From Gymnopilus junonius (lineage: Eukaryota; Basidiomycota; Agaricomycetes; Agaricales; Galerinaceae), in NCBI GenBank assembly GCA_015501075.1, contig JADNYJ010000007.1:372001-436000 (forward strand): DNA of 64,000 nt, written 5' to 3'. This document shows positions 43,379-56,834 of this stretch, in pieces (the first letter of the stretch is position 1; each line of letters starts with the position of its first letter). The notes under the pieces are model-generated. The model saw nothing but the letters and a program-made list of their open reading frames with translations, had not been told where the DNA came from and did not search any database. A program made the position numbers and the translations under genes.

Positions 43379-45834
43379 CTAGTTCTGCGTCGGTGCCTTC
43401 CTCCTGGACGACGACGATGTCGAGCGTCTGGTGGAACCGGCGACGGTAACGCCTTCTTGCACATAATCCTTGTGCACGCGCATATGCTGGCCAAGGTTAT
43501 CGTGCCTGCTAAAATCCTTGCCGCAGCCAGGATATAGGCATTTGTGAGCTACGACAGCGTCAATTATCTTATCTGCGAAAGAACAAAAAGATAGAAAACC
43601 TTACGTTTCTCATATGTATGAATGCTCCTCACATGCCTCTTCAAATGCTCGCCTCGCGCAAAGCATTTCCCACACCCTTCTACATCACACAAGTACATCC
43701 TCGCTGCCTTGCCCGCTGTCTGCCTCTTCTTCCCCGCGCCGCTGGCTGCACTGCGCACGTCTTCGAGTGAAGACATAGTAGGTACCCGTCGCCCACGGGA
43801 CTTCTTGGTGAGATTAGGCACAGGTATAGGTATGGGCAGTGTATTCGACAGCCGTAAGCGCCGGCGGGCGGTTGTGGTCGTCGTAGTGATTCCTGACGAA
43901 GCAGATAGCGAAGACCCAGACCGCGGAGGGTGGGTCGACGAGGAAGTCACGGAAGAGGTCGAAGTGCACCTTTTACCGTTAGCACGCTCGCTATATGCGC
44001 CGCTACCATTAGACTCCGCATCTTGCTGATCAAAGTCCTGGTCTTCTGCATAAAAGCTCGCCTCTGGATAGCTACCTGGATAAGGAGTGTACCTTGCAGA
44101 TGACGACCTGGGGCGAAGAGTGCGGCCCTCACCCGCGATAGAGCTATATGCGAAGGTCTGATAAGGAGCTGAACTAGACTCGTTGCTACCTGCTGCGGGG
44201 TACGTCAATTGACGTCGTAGGGGGACACGACGACGAGATCTAGGAACAAACTCGGGATCATCAGGATCGTCTTCATCTTCTTCTGACTCGGACTCGGTCA
44301 GCTCGCTATCGTACTCTGGATCGACTTCAATGTCACGTTCGCCCTCAGCTTCCACGCCCTCGGACTCAGTTGCGACCTCGTCTTCACCTTCGTCGTCGCT
44401 CATGTTATTCTGTTGCTGAGTTTCTTCTCCCTGGTTCGCCTCTGTGGTAGGTTCTTCGTCTCTCTGCATCTGACCTCCGGCTCCGTTGTGTCCTTGGTCC
44501 AAGTACTGCAGTTCCTCGACACGGAACTGCTGAGAGCCTTGGGATTGAATTTGTTCCCAGTCCTCTTCTCCTTCTGCGTCCTCTTCACCTGTTGCATCTT
44601 CCTCACCTCCAACAGCCTCACTCATGTCCATAGGCATTCCCCCAGCGACGACACCCGTCATACTGACGCCTAGTCCATCCATATCATCCATGCCCATTTC
44701 TATCTCAACGATTCCATGACTATGGCCGCTTAGGTCGCTGTGAATGCTTGCCAAAGAGTCCCTGCGATCACTGCGCCAGCCTAAAGAATTTTTCAGGTCG
44801 ATGTGTTGTGGTTGGCAGACAAAGCGAGGGTCGCAGCCCGCACCGACGACACCGGCCGACAAATCTGCGTATGTGGAAAGTGGAGAGACGGAAGTACATG
44901 ACTCCGTAGCAGGGGATAGTTCAGCCGGGTGAACGGTACCCCCATTGAAAGGCGGGAATGATCGCGCCTCCTGCGGATGGGGTTGCCGGGATGCTTGTTG
45001 ACGAACGTGGAGGTGCTGCCGCTGGGGAGCGGGTGTACCTTGAAGCTGCTGGGGTTGCGACGCCTGCTGAAATGGCGAAGTGTAGTAGGCGGGGGCAGAC
45101 TGGGGCTGTAAATGAGAATGGGGCGAAAGAATGGAAGGGTGCGTTTGTAGCGGGGACAACATCGCCTGGTAAGAAGCAATATTGTGGTTCGGATCATGCG
45201 GGGGATGCAAAGGCAAGTTGAGAGGCTCATATGAACCAGAGACGCTGTTCCTCTGATGCTGCTGGTGCAGAAGCTGAGAGTCAGAGTAGCCGGGCATCGC
45301 AGGAAAGGCGGAGAGGTCCTCCTGCTTGATCCTCGGAGGGTCAGAAGGAGAAGAGGACGAATTTGGGTAGGAGGCTAAGTGGCCATGCGGATTGTAGTGG
45401 CCTGAAGGCGGCGTGTGGTGCTGCCATTCCTCATCGAGGTTAAAGACGGGGGCAGGGTGGTGCTGCTGCAGCGGGTGCCCTGAATGAGGAGAATGAATGG
45501 CAGTCTGCTGTTGCTGGACATCGCGCTGCAGCGAAGGCACCACGTAGGGAGTAGCCGACTTGACCTCGTGGTAAGAATAGAGATTCTGCGAACGAGGAAT
45601 CTGATAGACATGGGGCTGGTGGACGGGGTACTGTTTCTTGATATCTGGGGACCAGGCGGCCATGATGGGCTGGGTGTCAGGATACTCGCTGGGATAAGGA
45701 TGGCCTAGATCTGCGTGAGAAGCGAAGAGAGGATAGGCGAGGTCGTCGTGGATGATGGGCTCATAAGAAGAGTCCGGGAGAGGACTGGGGTGGGCGGGGA
45801 AGGCAGCATGGAGGTCGTAGGCGGGGGAGTTCAT
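43379..45834 (-). CDS. C2H2 zinc-finger transcription factor, Msn2/Msn4 (Seb1)-like
   Basis: Two exons give about 800 residues. A long N-terminal region is rich in His, Gln, Pro and Ser (MNSPAYDLHAAFPAHPSPLP). An acidic block (about 44270-44620: EEDATGEEDAEGEEDWEQ, ESEEDEDDPDDPEFVPRSRR) follows. A basic patch, ARRRLRLSNTLPIPIPVPNL, and the finger pair come last. Finger 1 is YLCDVEGCGKCFARGEHLKR with HVRSIH; finger 2, reached across an intron (GTAAGG donor), is HKCLYPGCGKDFSRHDNLGQ with HMRVH. Both have C-x4-C spacing, as in Msn2/4, which bind stress-response elements (AGGGG). The intron acceptor is GTCGTAG at the join EKP-HKC; nearer CAGs break the frame. The end is SSSSRRKAPTQN. A role in stress response is inferred from the family. 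Confidence 0.88.
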
Positions 45835-48800
45835 GGTGCTCGCTGTGGAACGCGCTGTTCCCTTTTGACAACGGAACGGAGGACAAAGGAAAAGAGAGAA
45901 GCAATGTCCGTTTTCTGCTGCGGTTATGTAGCTATCTTACATTTATTATTACTCTTCGATCGATCTCTCAGTGCGCTTCCTTGCGCTTCCTATTTCGTAA
46001 ACTCGTCTATTCAAGGCACCGACCCGCCGATCCAGCAGTCACAGAAATCTCAGATCCGTTCCGTTCTTTCGGGTCGTCTCCTCCTTATCCGGCCGCTTCT
46101 CCGTCCGTTCGCCGGACTCGCCGTTTTTTCTCCGTCAAACCTAGTAAATCTCCAGATCTGCTCTGCGCGTCTATAAGCCCTCCCAACCATCCAAGGGCAA
46201 GGGGTCCATTTTTCATAAATCATCGGCCTATTGCAACACGCAATCTCACTGCTGTCGATAACCATATGGCCAGCGTTGCGTTCCTGGATCAGCCCAATTT
46301 CCAGACTCATTTTCCCCACTTTTTTTTTCTCACCCTGGCTCTATCTTCCAAGTTCCGTTTGGCGGTCGGCTGAGCAGGTGTCGGAATTGGGCGCCTGTGC
46401 AGAGAGGTATGTGATACTTATGTCCGAAACTCTGCTTTTCCTCCTTCATCGGCTCTCGGTAGGACGGTATATCCACCCGTACGACAAACTTGTGACCTTC
46501 TTCATCAGCATCGCATCATAGCGTATCACCCAGGGTCTACAGATATCCCAGTAATCAGCAACAGAAAACGCCATAGCAAATCGTCTTTTTTCTCCCCTGG
46601 AGCCACTCCAGTTCTTCCAAGGTAAGGAATCCTTCTACTTGGACCACTGAGCTCACCTGGAGCACAGCTCCTTCTAAAATGTCGACTTGCTATTCGCAAT
46701 CTGTCAAGGCGTTGGAAATTGCTGCTGAATGTAATCGATCATATCCTATCGTATGCATCACAAAAATGGTTCATCCCGCGATACCAAGGCCCGGCAACCT
46801 CCAGCCTGGTTGCGCCACAACCAGGTCCTAACTCCAAGCTTCCTCAAGCATTCCGCCTTTCGGCTCCACGTAAACCGGATGCGATGAGCTCAAGTCTCAG
46901 AGAGTGGCAACGAAGCATTTGGCTTGCCCATAGCTGCCTGCATTTCCTGGCTTCCTTCCTCCCCCAACGCGTGTCCCGGCCCGGTCTCGAGTTTCAAGAA
47001 GCAATGAAACTCGTTCTTGAGGATTCAGGACCTTGCAGGACTCGTCCAATCTGGTTTATACGGTAGTACACCTTTAGCATCTCCGCTGTGCACGCTGCAA
47101 TTAAAAATCTCTGACAACCACTCAGATCACCAACGCTCTGAAGAATTTGAAGAAGTCGCTTTGTCCATTCACGTCCAGCCCGTCCAGCTGGCATTCCGAG
47201 CTCTCGCTAGGTTCTAAATTTCTCCTTTCACGTCCCGCTTTCTTATATATTCTTGTGTGTTCTTGTGCATTATGTGCACGGGACTCGCACGAGACATTGA
47301 TCTCAACGAATAATTTACGAAAAAGGGTTTCCAAAGTTTTAAGGTTCGCAATATCCGTTTTCGTCGCAGCACCACCGCATTTCGAGGGCTTGACGCTGGA
47401 ATCATTTCCATCTTTGGGTCAACGACGACCGTGGATCGCCCCATATGGAGGTCCGCATTTCTAGGATTGGAGTCGTTCTATGTAGGACGTTCTCTTGTCT
47501 TAGCATTTGAATTTTTTGATTTGACGCCGCCTCCCCGCTTGCACTGTCCTCGTGCTCTCTGCTCGACATATGACCGGCGGCAGTTGGGAGGCCAAAACAG
47601 CCGGTGGGGTGGACTTGGGTATCATGTTCCTCTTCCTGTTGTCTTTTTTACCTTGCCCTGTATCTCTGGGTCCTCATTGGACAATGCAGCTCTTGGATGC
47701 AAATCCCGCGCCCTCAGCTCGGTCTAGATTATGTGTTTACCTGATATTCATTTAACTTACTCATCCGTGCGCCAGCTTTCCGTTTCTTACCTTGTGAATA
47801 TTCAAATGGACCTACTTACGTACGGTAATCATTCGGTTTCTAAAGGAACTCACAGGCATGAGAAAGCAGTCCTGAGGCCCTGATAATTAAATTGTGAAGT
47901 ACAGACTAACGGTCCCGTTCATTTGGTCTTGATGTGTACCAGACCAGTTGTTACCATCTTACATACCGTTTGTGCGATTCACTCAGATCGACTACCGTTT
48001 CTGACCGTTTGTTACGGCGCTGTTGATACAAGGAAAGTGGTAAATGATTTTACTGATGACAGCCCATGGAATTGGACCCTGGCAACTCATTTTGCATTCG
48101 AATTCGAAGTGAGTTCTGAACGACAGGCTTTCGAATTTCGAGAAGCTTCAACTTTAAGGGTAGACTCTGGGGTGGGACTTGACCGGTCCCACCGTCGTTG
48201 CGAGTTGAGAAGAGCACTGCACTCCATATGTAATAGTGCGAATGATGGGCGAATGGGACCAACAGATCTAGACTGAAGTAACTTTAATGTGGACGATGAT
48301 AATGACCGTATGTAACACAAGTTCTGATGTTGACGAGCCATTTCGTTCACAAATGCTGTCATTAGCAACTTTTCATAAAGAAGACATAACTTAAGACGCC
48401 TTTTTCGGATCCGAATACCGTCACCCGATACATCTTCATGGGTGGGTGACACACTCATAAGAGTAGAGGCACTGGATGCACACTCAGACAGCCTGCTAGT
48501 AACATCTGTAGATGATACTCGTCCCAGTCTTTAGCGATGCCATCTTCAAACAGCGCAGGGATGATCAGTGATCACTCACTGATGGCAAACAGTCCAGCAA
48601 TTGCATTGCTCACCCCGACTCATAAACAGACTTGTATGATACTTAGCATAATTTTAGGCTCTTAACCGTTTAGCAATGCTCTCTTTAGACCTCTGTGTTT
48701 TTTCTTCCAGCGCTTGTTCGCTTACAGTTATAATTACTACTATGCTGCTAGGACTCAGTTGGCTCTTCCGAATACGTTCCGGAAAAGCTGGCATATTACT

Positions 48801-49092
48801 CAGTAGTAGTAGGCTACATTTAACAACGCACGTAACGGAATGACACAGTTACTCATGTCCTTACTCCGGTAAGTATTCTGTTCCAGGCATCTCCAGTGTG
48901 CAGCTTACATGATAAGTGCAAGGGTCAAGTCAACTTACAATTTATAGACCCAGCGTGCCGAATTTAATATATCTCTCCAGTATATACGGAAGTTTACGTA
49001 TGATTTAAATTAAAAGACAGACAAACGTAGCACTCCGTTTTTATATGCTCCTCGACGTGTTTAAGATTGCACTTCAGTTCTTTTCTGGATTT
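45835..49092. other. Gene-poor stretch, about 3.3 kb, upstream of the C2H2 gene
   Basis: The first kilobase upstream of 45834 is pyrimidine-rich on the + strand (purine-rich on the gene's strand), with T-runs near 46320, and is probably the C2H2 gene's promoter and leader. Short frames at 46719-47066 and 47431-47727 have no domain and no splice context. From 47.8 to 49.1 kb the sequence is more AT-rich with frequent stops. No RNA gene was identified. Confidence 0.4.
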
Positions 49093-49395
49093 TCAATGGT
49101 CGAGTTTTGGTCGAGTTGATCGAGACTCGAGCGAGGCGTGAGGCGCGCGGCCCGGAACATTTGCCGGACCGAAATCGGCCTCTAAACGCCCACACGTGAT
49201 ATAAACGGTAACGTTCTGATCGGCATTCTCCGTTAAGGTTATTTTTGATTGGACCAACCATGTCTGTTTTTCTGGGGTTCCGCAATAGATGACGATGTGC
49301 GCGTATGGTTTGGAATTTGAAAAACGGTGCCCCGGATCCGGATCTTCATCTATCAGGTGGTTATCGTTATCTTTTTTGGGAATGATACTGTTCAT
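49093..49395 (-). CDS. Hypothetical 100-codon open frame
   Basis: A complete ATG-to-stop frame: MNSIIPKKDNDNHLIDEDPD, then a stretch that reads like folded protein (AHIVIYCGTPEKQTWLVQSK, ITLTENADQNVTVYITC), ending RSTRPKLDH. No recognised family, TATA box or introns. It is isolated in a gene-poor region, so it may be chance or part of a larger unmodelled gene. Confidence 0.2.
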   Translation of the reverse strand: MNSIIPKKDNDNHLIDEDPDPGHRFSNSKPYAHIVIYCGTPEKQTWLVQSKITLTENADQNVTVYITCGRLEADFGPANVPGRAPHASLESRSTRPKLDH

Positions 49396-50306
49396 TGATT
49401 AAGGACTTTAGCCACCTTTTATCTTGATTTTGGAGCACAAAGCTGAGATATCAAATAGCGGCGCGCCGACGCCCAACATCATCAAAAACAAATGACGAGG
49501 TAAAATAGTCTGATTATTGCAGCTGTATGCGTTGCTCTCACTCATCTTCTGTCACTGATATTCTGTGCTTCCAACGAAATTGCCTCTTCATATCAATCTT
49601 CGTGTTGGCCAAGGCTGGACCATGCTGGGGCTCAAGTTTATCCGTCTCAAACGTTCCATCTTTTGTCGATGCTTCTTTATCTTTATCCTAATCTCTTCCC
49701 ATTCTTCTGTGCCAGCATTACCTCCATTGACAATCGTTTGATGCTATTGGAAATCCCACCATGGGGTAAATGTCTTGGTTCGGCAGTTCCATATCCCGTC
49801 TTTAAATCCAGCCTCCCAGTTTCGAACTCAAAAATGATTCCGAAACTGATCCGATGGAATACAGGATGAAATTCCTACATTCTCTATTGTCCTCACTCGT
49901 CACGACCCTCGTCGATGAAGAAACGTGCATGCCTCTTTCCTTGGCCAATGGGCGCTACATATTTTTCCGCGGATTTCAGTCCATTTGGTTCATGCGGTCC
50001 AGTCCATTCCGATCCAATGTAAAGCCAGAAACGAGAAATTTTTGTATGAGGGTTGCTGGCACTCTTTGTCTTTCCGATCATATACATGTTGCAACACGCT
50101 CTCTTTGCGTTAGAATTAGCATTGGTCGGTGATCGAAGACTCTATTCGAGAAATTCTAGTAAGTGCCTTGTCCCCCATCCTTATGGTCAATTAAAAGAAA
50201 GCCGAATTTATGTTTGATTGAGGCATGAAGTAGACATCGTTCTGGAGACAAATACCCCTGTAAGGTTGAAAACGAAACACAGTAGCTCTCTTACTCGTCC
50301 TCTGCC
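49396..50306. other. Unassigned stretch, about 0.9 kb
   Basis: A + strand ATG at 49621 opens MLGLKFIRLKRSIFCRCFFI, a basic plus hydrophobic start like a signal anchor, but stops after about 40 codons. Hydrophobic coding-like text (ALFVFPIIYMLQHALFALEL) appears at about 50055-50115 in another frame. These may be exons of a broken gene; no continuous path was found. Confidence 0.3.
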
Positions 50307-50606
50307 ATGTGGAGCCCTTTCAAAACGCCAGAAGTTGATCGATATCGCTTACTTGACGACTATAATCGTTCTGCACCACTGCCGAAATTGGAGGCACGTT
50401 TTCTACACATGGCCAAGCCCATCGTCTTGAATACAGAGCTTGGTGAGTGGCAAGACCACTTTGTGTGCCCTCATTTAATATCCCGGACCGTAGTCCATTT
50501 ACCCATCTCTGAATCAATTGCACACTGGGGTGATCATAAATCTAAAGTCTTCTGGTACAAGAAATTCGTATTCTTTGATGTGATTTCAAATCCACAACCT
50601 GTCTAG
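50307..50606 (+). CDS. Candidate exon(s) of an unrecognised gene
   Basis: The ATG opens MWSPFKTPEVDRYRLLDDYN, RSAPLPKLEARFLHMAKPIV. A GTGAGT donor occurs after NTEL, and a GTAG acceptor about 50 nt later continues the same frame with HLPISESIAHWGDHKSKVFW to TAG at 50606. Both spliced and unspliced readings are open (99 codons unspliced). No family recognised. Further open text at 50922-51302 (IEQVKNIAIFEPNVTRVPRL, NDTYMLLHGRRGHQTPIYQV) could belong to the same gene. Confidence 0.25.
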   Translation: MWSPFKTPEVDRYRLLDDYNRSAPLPKLEARFLHMAKPIVLNTELGEWQDHFVCPHLISRTVVHLPISESIAHWGDHKSKVFWYKKFVFFDVISNPQPV

Positions 50607-53600
50607 TCAACCATCTTTCGAGCGGAAATCAATATTTTCGAACAAAGATGGGAGCTTGATCAGATAATTCTCGGTATCCTTGGGCTAGAGGTATCCACGA
50701 TGCTTCTGTGAGCATATGCCGTCCTGTCCTATTCAGGCATCAAGGGTGCTGCCTTCTTTATTCATCGGCATACACCTTCCTTCTCTGGGGTGCAATTACA
50801 ACTTTCGATTAGCGACTCGGGGTTCCCTACAAGTCGCCGCTTAGGGTACGACACCCTCCGATATAGATAGCACTTACCTAGTCTCAACGTCTTCACTTCC
50901 GCGGAATCTGACTCATTGTAGGTGAACGCGCCGTTCTTGTGGGTTTCCTACTGTGTGGCATATTTTGAGATCAATTTCCCCTGCCTGGTTCCTTTCTTTT
51001 CTAGATGCTCGTCTGAGCGAGGCGCTCGTCCTATTGAACAAGTCAAGAATATCGCTATATTTGAACCCAATGTGACTCGGGTACCCAGGTTGAATGATAC
51101 CTATATGCTACTACACGGACGGCGTGGGCACCAAACACCGATATATCAAGTGGATGACCCTATCGATCCGAATTCACCTCGAGGCTTCTCTCTTTGGACG
51201 TCGCCATCTGAACAACTGTCAGTGTGTGGTGCTAGCTATGCCTCATGCTCTCTTGCTGTTTCAGTGACATTCAGTGCGGCAACGTATTCATCAGGATCCT
51301 AGCCAGTCAGAAGAAGTATCAAGCAGACTAGCGCGATACCTGGATGTGAAATTGATATCTGTGATCCTGTTGGGTTTCTGAGACGTCCATACAGGTCTTG
51401 TGTATTTCTGTGCTGAAGTGTGTGCTTTGAGTTCTTTTCATGGCTTGCAACTGTTTATGAATCATGCTAGGCTATCAGGCGAATATTACTGGTCTGCATT
51501 GATAGCAACTAGACGCCCAGTTCGGGGAGCTGCCCGAATCGGACTAACGTAATAGCTCTGCCTCGCGATAAGGCAGTCATGATAAGATCAAAATTTAGCG
51601 CCTGAGCTTAGAATGGCTTCAATTTCTTGAAGACTTCGGTTCTCTCCAGCTCTCAAAACATCAATCATATCTCCTTCTATGCGTCATTCCACCCTGATGC
51701 CCATTCATAGAAAAGTTGGATTCATTTATGTCTAGTGTTACATAGCTCTTTTATCCACACCTCGAAGGTACTCACTCTGCATATAGATGCACACTTCAAC
51801 CCGAGCCATTCGGCGTCGGAGAAATACCTTTTCAACTCTGCAAAACATTTTGCGCAAGGTATTCTGCAAGCGGTGGTATGAACTGCGATTATGGTTGGAC
51901 CTCCAAGTAGGATCTCAGGTTGAAAATGTGCTGTCGACTTACAGACTGTAACAGACATGCTTCGACTCTTTCGAGGATTGCCAGTATTATCAATGACCAT
52001 CAGCTCTGGTTTGATGCAATCCTTCTTCTATCGAACCATGCTGTACATCATCCGTCAAAACAAATTACCGCCGTACTCGTCTCACATGGATTCATCAACC
52101 AGCCTTTCCTGTGTTGTCTGCTTTACTTTATTTCTTTTTTTGTTGGTTATTTCGACTGGGAAATGCACAGCGTTGGTTCAGATATACTATTGGTGATATG
52201 TTTCATTTTTGGACCGCCTTTCTCATCATCATCCAACGTTAACCAATCCTGTTGCTAGTGTTTTACTCTCAATCCTAGATCGATTACCGATTTCTCTCCA
52301 GATTTGTCATTGGGCGGTCGTCATATATGTTACTTGGCTGATCAGTCGAGTACAAGCATTCAACTTCGGACTGTCGACGTTGGTCTGACTTGCGTGCATT
52401 TCAAGTGACGAGAATAAATGAGGTAAACTGTGCCCGCTAGGCTTGACATGGACTAAACCAACGACGAAGCTTACTTAACCTGTTGCATCTCAAAGGATGC
52501 TTTTGGACCTAGCGTGGCCCTACCATAAGTAAGAGCTTCCTCGTCGTACCGGGACGGTTCAGGGTACTATGCGATCTTTCTAGACGTGGAAGGATACTCG
52601 GGTATAATCTCAGCAAGCCATTTTAGCTAACACAGATCAAATATACTTTGCACTACATTGAAGGTTAACATCCGATGTCCTGGACCCTTTAGTTCGTATG
52701 GATCAGACGACTACTTGTCCCCTTGCGGAGCAAATGATATGGGTCCCCGCCAGTCTCTCGGGAAAGGCCAGCCCGTCTGAAACTTGTCATGATTATATAA
52801 TGGTTATCATCTTGAACCGCCAGATTTTGATCCAACCAATACACATTCTGTTACCTTCTACACATGCGAGTTGCTTTGAACAAATTGCCCCGAAATTCAG
52901 TCACATTGCCTAGCGTCACTTAAAAGGTACCCGAGCTCATACATAGTCCGTCAATAGAGTATAAAGGAAACACTGGCGAATCTCCGTGAATCAATAATCG
53001 CATGTATCATACCTAGTTAAGTGTGCTGATATTCTAGTTGAGTCCAGGCGTGACTTAACGTCGGAATTGGATTTTCCGACTCACTTACATAGATAGCTAC
53101 TTGTCCGTGCCTGCCCAGATTGATACTTGATTATGACTGTTGTCCACCGAGGATCCCCCAACTCCTCAATGTCAGTCTCTTGACAAGTCCATATCCCAAG
53201 GTTGAATGGGTCTATTTTCTAGATGTACGGGCGCAATTAATCATTGGAGGGTATATTTTAGTTCCTATTTTTGTCTAAGGCCCTCTCAGTTGGCACAGAG
53301 TGTAACTCCAATGGAGATCAAAACAAGTTTAACGTTGTAAAGGTCCTGCTATAAGGTCCTGCATCCTTTGGCACCTTCTGAGTAGTTTGGCTAGATGATG
53401 TGTGAGCTCCTTCTATGGTCATCATAGAGTCCAGTCTATACCTTCACTTGTACACTTGGCATTGAAAGCCTCCAGGAGAATGATCATGATCATGAAAGGA
53501 TGGGATCGAATGGCTGCGATTTGCTGTGAAAAACACAGGAAACCGGTCAAGACCATTGTCATGGACAAAATGCCCCCGACGCAATGGAGGTGCCTAAGTT

Positions 53601-56600
53601 GGATTATGTGATGCAGGCGCCTAATCAGTTGAAGACTGAGGTCATGTGGACTCTTGCATGAGCGTTTACTTATGCATTGGCAGCGGTAGCCAGTGCTCAA
53701 AGACGTCTCCATCAAATTCCCGACCCCGTCGCAGAATCTGTAGTGAATTCCATTCCAACGAAAGTTTTTCTTTCAAAAAAGTTATGTCACGGAAAGTGCC
53801 TTGGCGTCTACTTTTCACACTCCCGAGGCGGCTTAAAGCTAAATATCCGCAGCTGTAAGGTGTGCACGTGGCGACCCGGAGGAAATGTTACATTCCTCTC
53901 GCCGCCTTTCAAACATTCCCTTGACCGGACATCCCACGATGGCCATTGGGTCTTCGAGCCACTAAGCCCATATAGTGAGAAACCGAAAGGAGGGTCTCAT
54001 TGCCTCTGGCAGTCGCAAATCAGACATCGAGGGAAAATTAGGAACTAACAAGGAAAGTTACGCTCTCTCAGTTCAGGACCGAGAGTTACTTACAAAGTTT
54101 AGTTATCAAACACTTGACCAGTAGGGTAATACTGTCCCACTGGAATGTATCAGCTACAGAAATCGTCGTAAAAATGTTGCTTGATCTCCTTGCGGTTTTT
54201 ATACTGAAAACCGACTAAGTCCTTGTCTTGGTTCCTTCTTCTCTCGTTGGTAGTCAGTTTGACATCAAGCCGGATCTTAAGACGAATGAGAGATTAGTTG
54301 AAGCCCTCATAGGCTGACAAACTTGGAACATTTACGACCGTGACGAAAACGAGTCATAAGTTACTTAGCCTTTCGATACGGGTAAACAAGAAACACAAGT
54401 TGGACAAATTTTGAAGAGTTACAGAATAACGCCATTTCACTGAGTTGCTTAGAATGATATCAGCATGTGAAAGAAAAAAGTCTGATCTGAGTTACGTTTA
54501 GACGGACATAAGTTGGAGCCCAGTACTGGCTCCGTTCTATTCCAGGTCGAGGTTTGCGTTTGAGATACACACATAGGTCAGAAGGCTGTCTGTATGTGCC
54601 AAAATCGTTTGGGGATGTCACTGCACCACCGAAAGGCCGAAGACTTTTGCCAGGGTCCAGAGAATGAACTGAAAGCAGGGTGTCTTATGAGCATGTGCGA
54701 CATGCTTCAGGCAAGGAATCACTTAAGGCTTGTTCGCATATAAGGAGGGCCTTCATGAGAGTAAGTAAGGGATCTAGATTTCGGAGCAGTTCTGGGTTGG
54801 TCGAAGTTGATATTCAGGCAAGCTCAGACGAGGCACGAAATCAGGACCCTTGGCAATACAGGCGGAGGATCTAACGTTAGTTCAAAGACCCATGTACATT
54901 GCAAGCAAACGGCATTCTGCAGGCGTCCTTTGCTAGTCAGGCCGAAATGAGAACATTAATTTCAGAAAGAAGAAAAGAGATCAACCCACAAGCGGGACGG
55001 CGATCGCTGGACTATCGCCGAGGGCTCAGCGAGATATTTTACGTCGCATGTAACCCATATGTGCCAAGCTGAGTAGCTGGTAAAAAATGACAAACAGTCC
55101 ACAGGTCCGGATACAGAGGCGGGTGAGAAAAGCAGTGGACCAGATTGCCGGGATCGTTCCAATGTCGAGGGAAGGTTGAACTGCATCATCTGATGACCAT
55201 GCACAATGCAGGTGTTTAGCTAGTGCTTGTCGGATGTACCTTCAAAGGATCATTGGAGAGGCGTAAAACTAGATAAGCTCGAGCGGGATTTCAGAGAGCT
55301 CTGTATCAGTTGACTGCGGAGTGCGGAAGCGACGACTTGTCAGAGCTGTGAGCAACGGATGCAATAGAACTAATCTTGCAAAATCAGTCATATCGGTTGA
55401 GGGAAGTATGAAAACTTACTGTACGAAATTAGAGCATTTTTGCATAAACCAGAGACTCACACGTAAATTAAGAGTAGGACCAAAAATTAAGAGCATGTGT
55501 CCGAGAGCATCAACGTGTTATCAGTTATCGGCCGCTACTTATCTTTACTAGGCCATTAGAGCCATAGATAACGTAAGGTCAAAATTCTACCCTTCATTGT
55601 AGGTCGCTTTCCAAGCTTCAATTTCGCTTCAATGTTGTGGATGGTCCATCCTTGAGGTGGAGCTTCATGGCGAAACCACGGCGAAACTTGTAGCATCCTG
55701 GCGTGCGTGCGACCGATGTTCCATCTGAGTAATGAGCGAGAGGCAAAGCATAATTCATTGTATTACGCCATTAAAAGCGAGAAGATCCACCACCTCATGT
55801 GCCTTCGCCAGTCTGCAAATCTGGGAGACTCGGGGTCTCCGAAGCAAGCCGATAATCATGACAAGATTGGATTTTCTGGAAGAATATAAAAAATAATACA
55901 AATATTGTTCTTATCAGCTGAGACACAGAGTAAGAGCAAGAGACCTCGACATCATCTTAACATGGCCAAACTTCAAGTCGACGAAATGCGGGGGCCGCAG
56001 GGCCCATCATAAACCTAGAAGTATAAGTTCAATCTGGCCGTTCAGAGACTCTGTGGTTACCTGCCATAGAAAAACGAAGTGAAGGATGATAAGAGCGTCG
56101 CAGAGCTGGAAGGAGCCCGAAGAACTTGGTGCAGAATTTCTGAATGTTGTTAACCAACGATTTTCTTTCGTTCTGATGCCCTGTGTTTGTTGTCCTCGGC
56201 ATTGCCAAACATTCTCCTCTTAATCGTACAAGCGATCGGACGCTGTTGATTTCACCTCATGTTGATCCCTTTCCTCCCCGAACTTGAAACGTGGAGTTGT
56301 AGTCCATTTCTTATCAGTCTGGACGAATGATCTTAATCTTCTTACAACTCTCAATGACTCTGAGGTTATGGTATCCTGAAAAGTTGAATACCATCACTTG
56401 CCATGAAGAAGGTATCTTGTAAAACATAGTCAGATAAAGGTTGGTTTGCCAATACTCAGGTGAATCTCGGCTTTTTTTTCTGAAAGCTTTGAAAGGCGGC
56501 ATCAAGGCTTATGGAAGATCCATTTAGTGACTGTGCCTGCGATTACAAACTGGGTTCAAGATTGCCGCTGCTTTCAGTCAGATATACGGTCAAGACCGGA

Positions 56601-56834
56601 TGGGATGGCCTTTCTTTTTCCCCACCTTGTCTTCACACTCAGCACAATTTCAAGAGAGGCGAGGACGTCTTAAAGATTCAATTGGCTTCTAGAGCTGTGT
56701 GTTCATTGCCACTTGCTACCGATAATTTGTTGATTTACCTATCTAGTGCCGCTGGTCTTCTGGCTTCAGTGTAAACCTATATCTTGAAGAGTCGTCCAAC
56801 TTCTGATCCTCTGATACCGCGGCTGTAATCAAGG
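50607..56834. other. Gene-poor stretch, about 6.2 kb
   Basis: Apart from the open frame at 50922-51302 mentioned in the preceding entry, only short frames with no domain are seen (for example 53677-54048 on +, 54962-55204 on -). AT-rich segments alternate with mixed sequence. I recognised no transposase, reverse transcriptase, terminal repeats or tRNA. The final 300 bp before 56835 should contain the F-box gene promoter. Confidence 0.4.
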
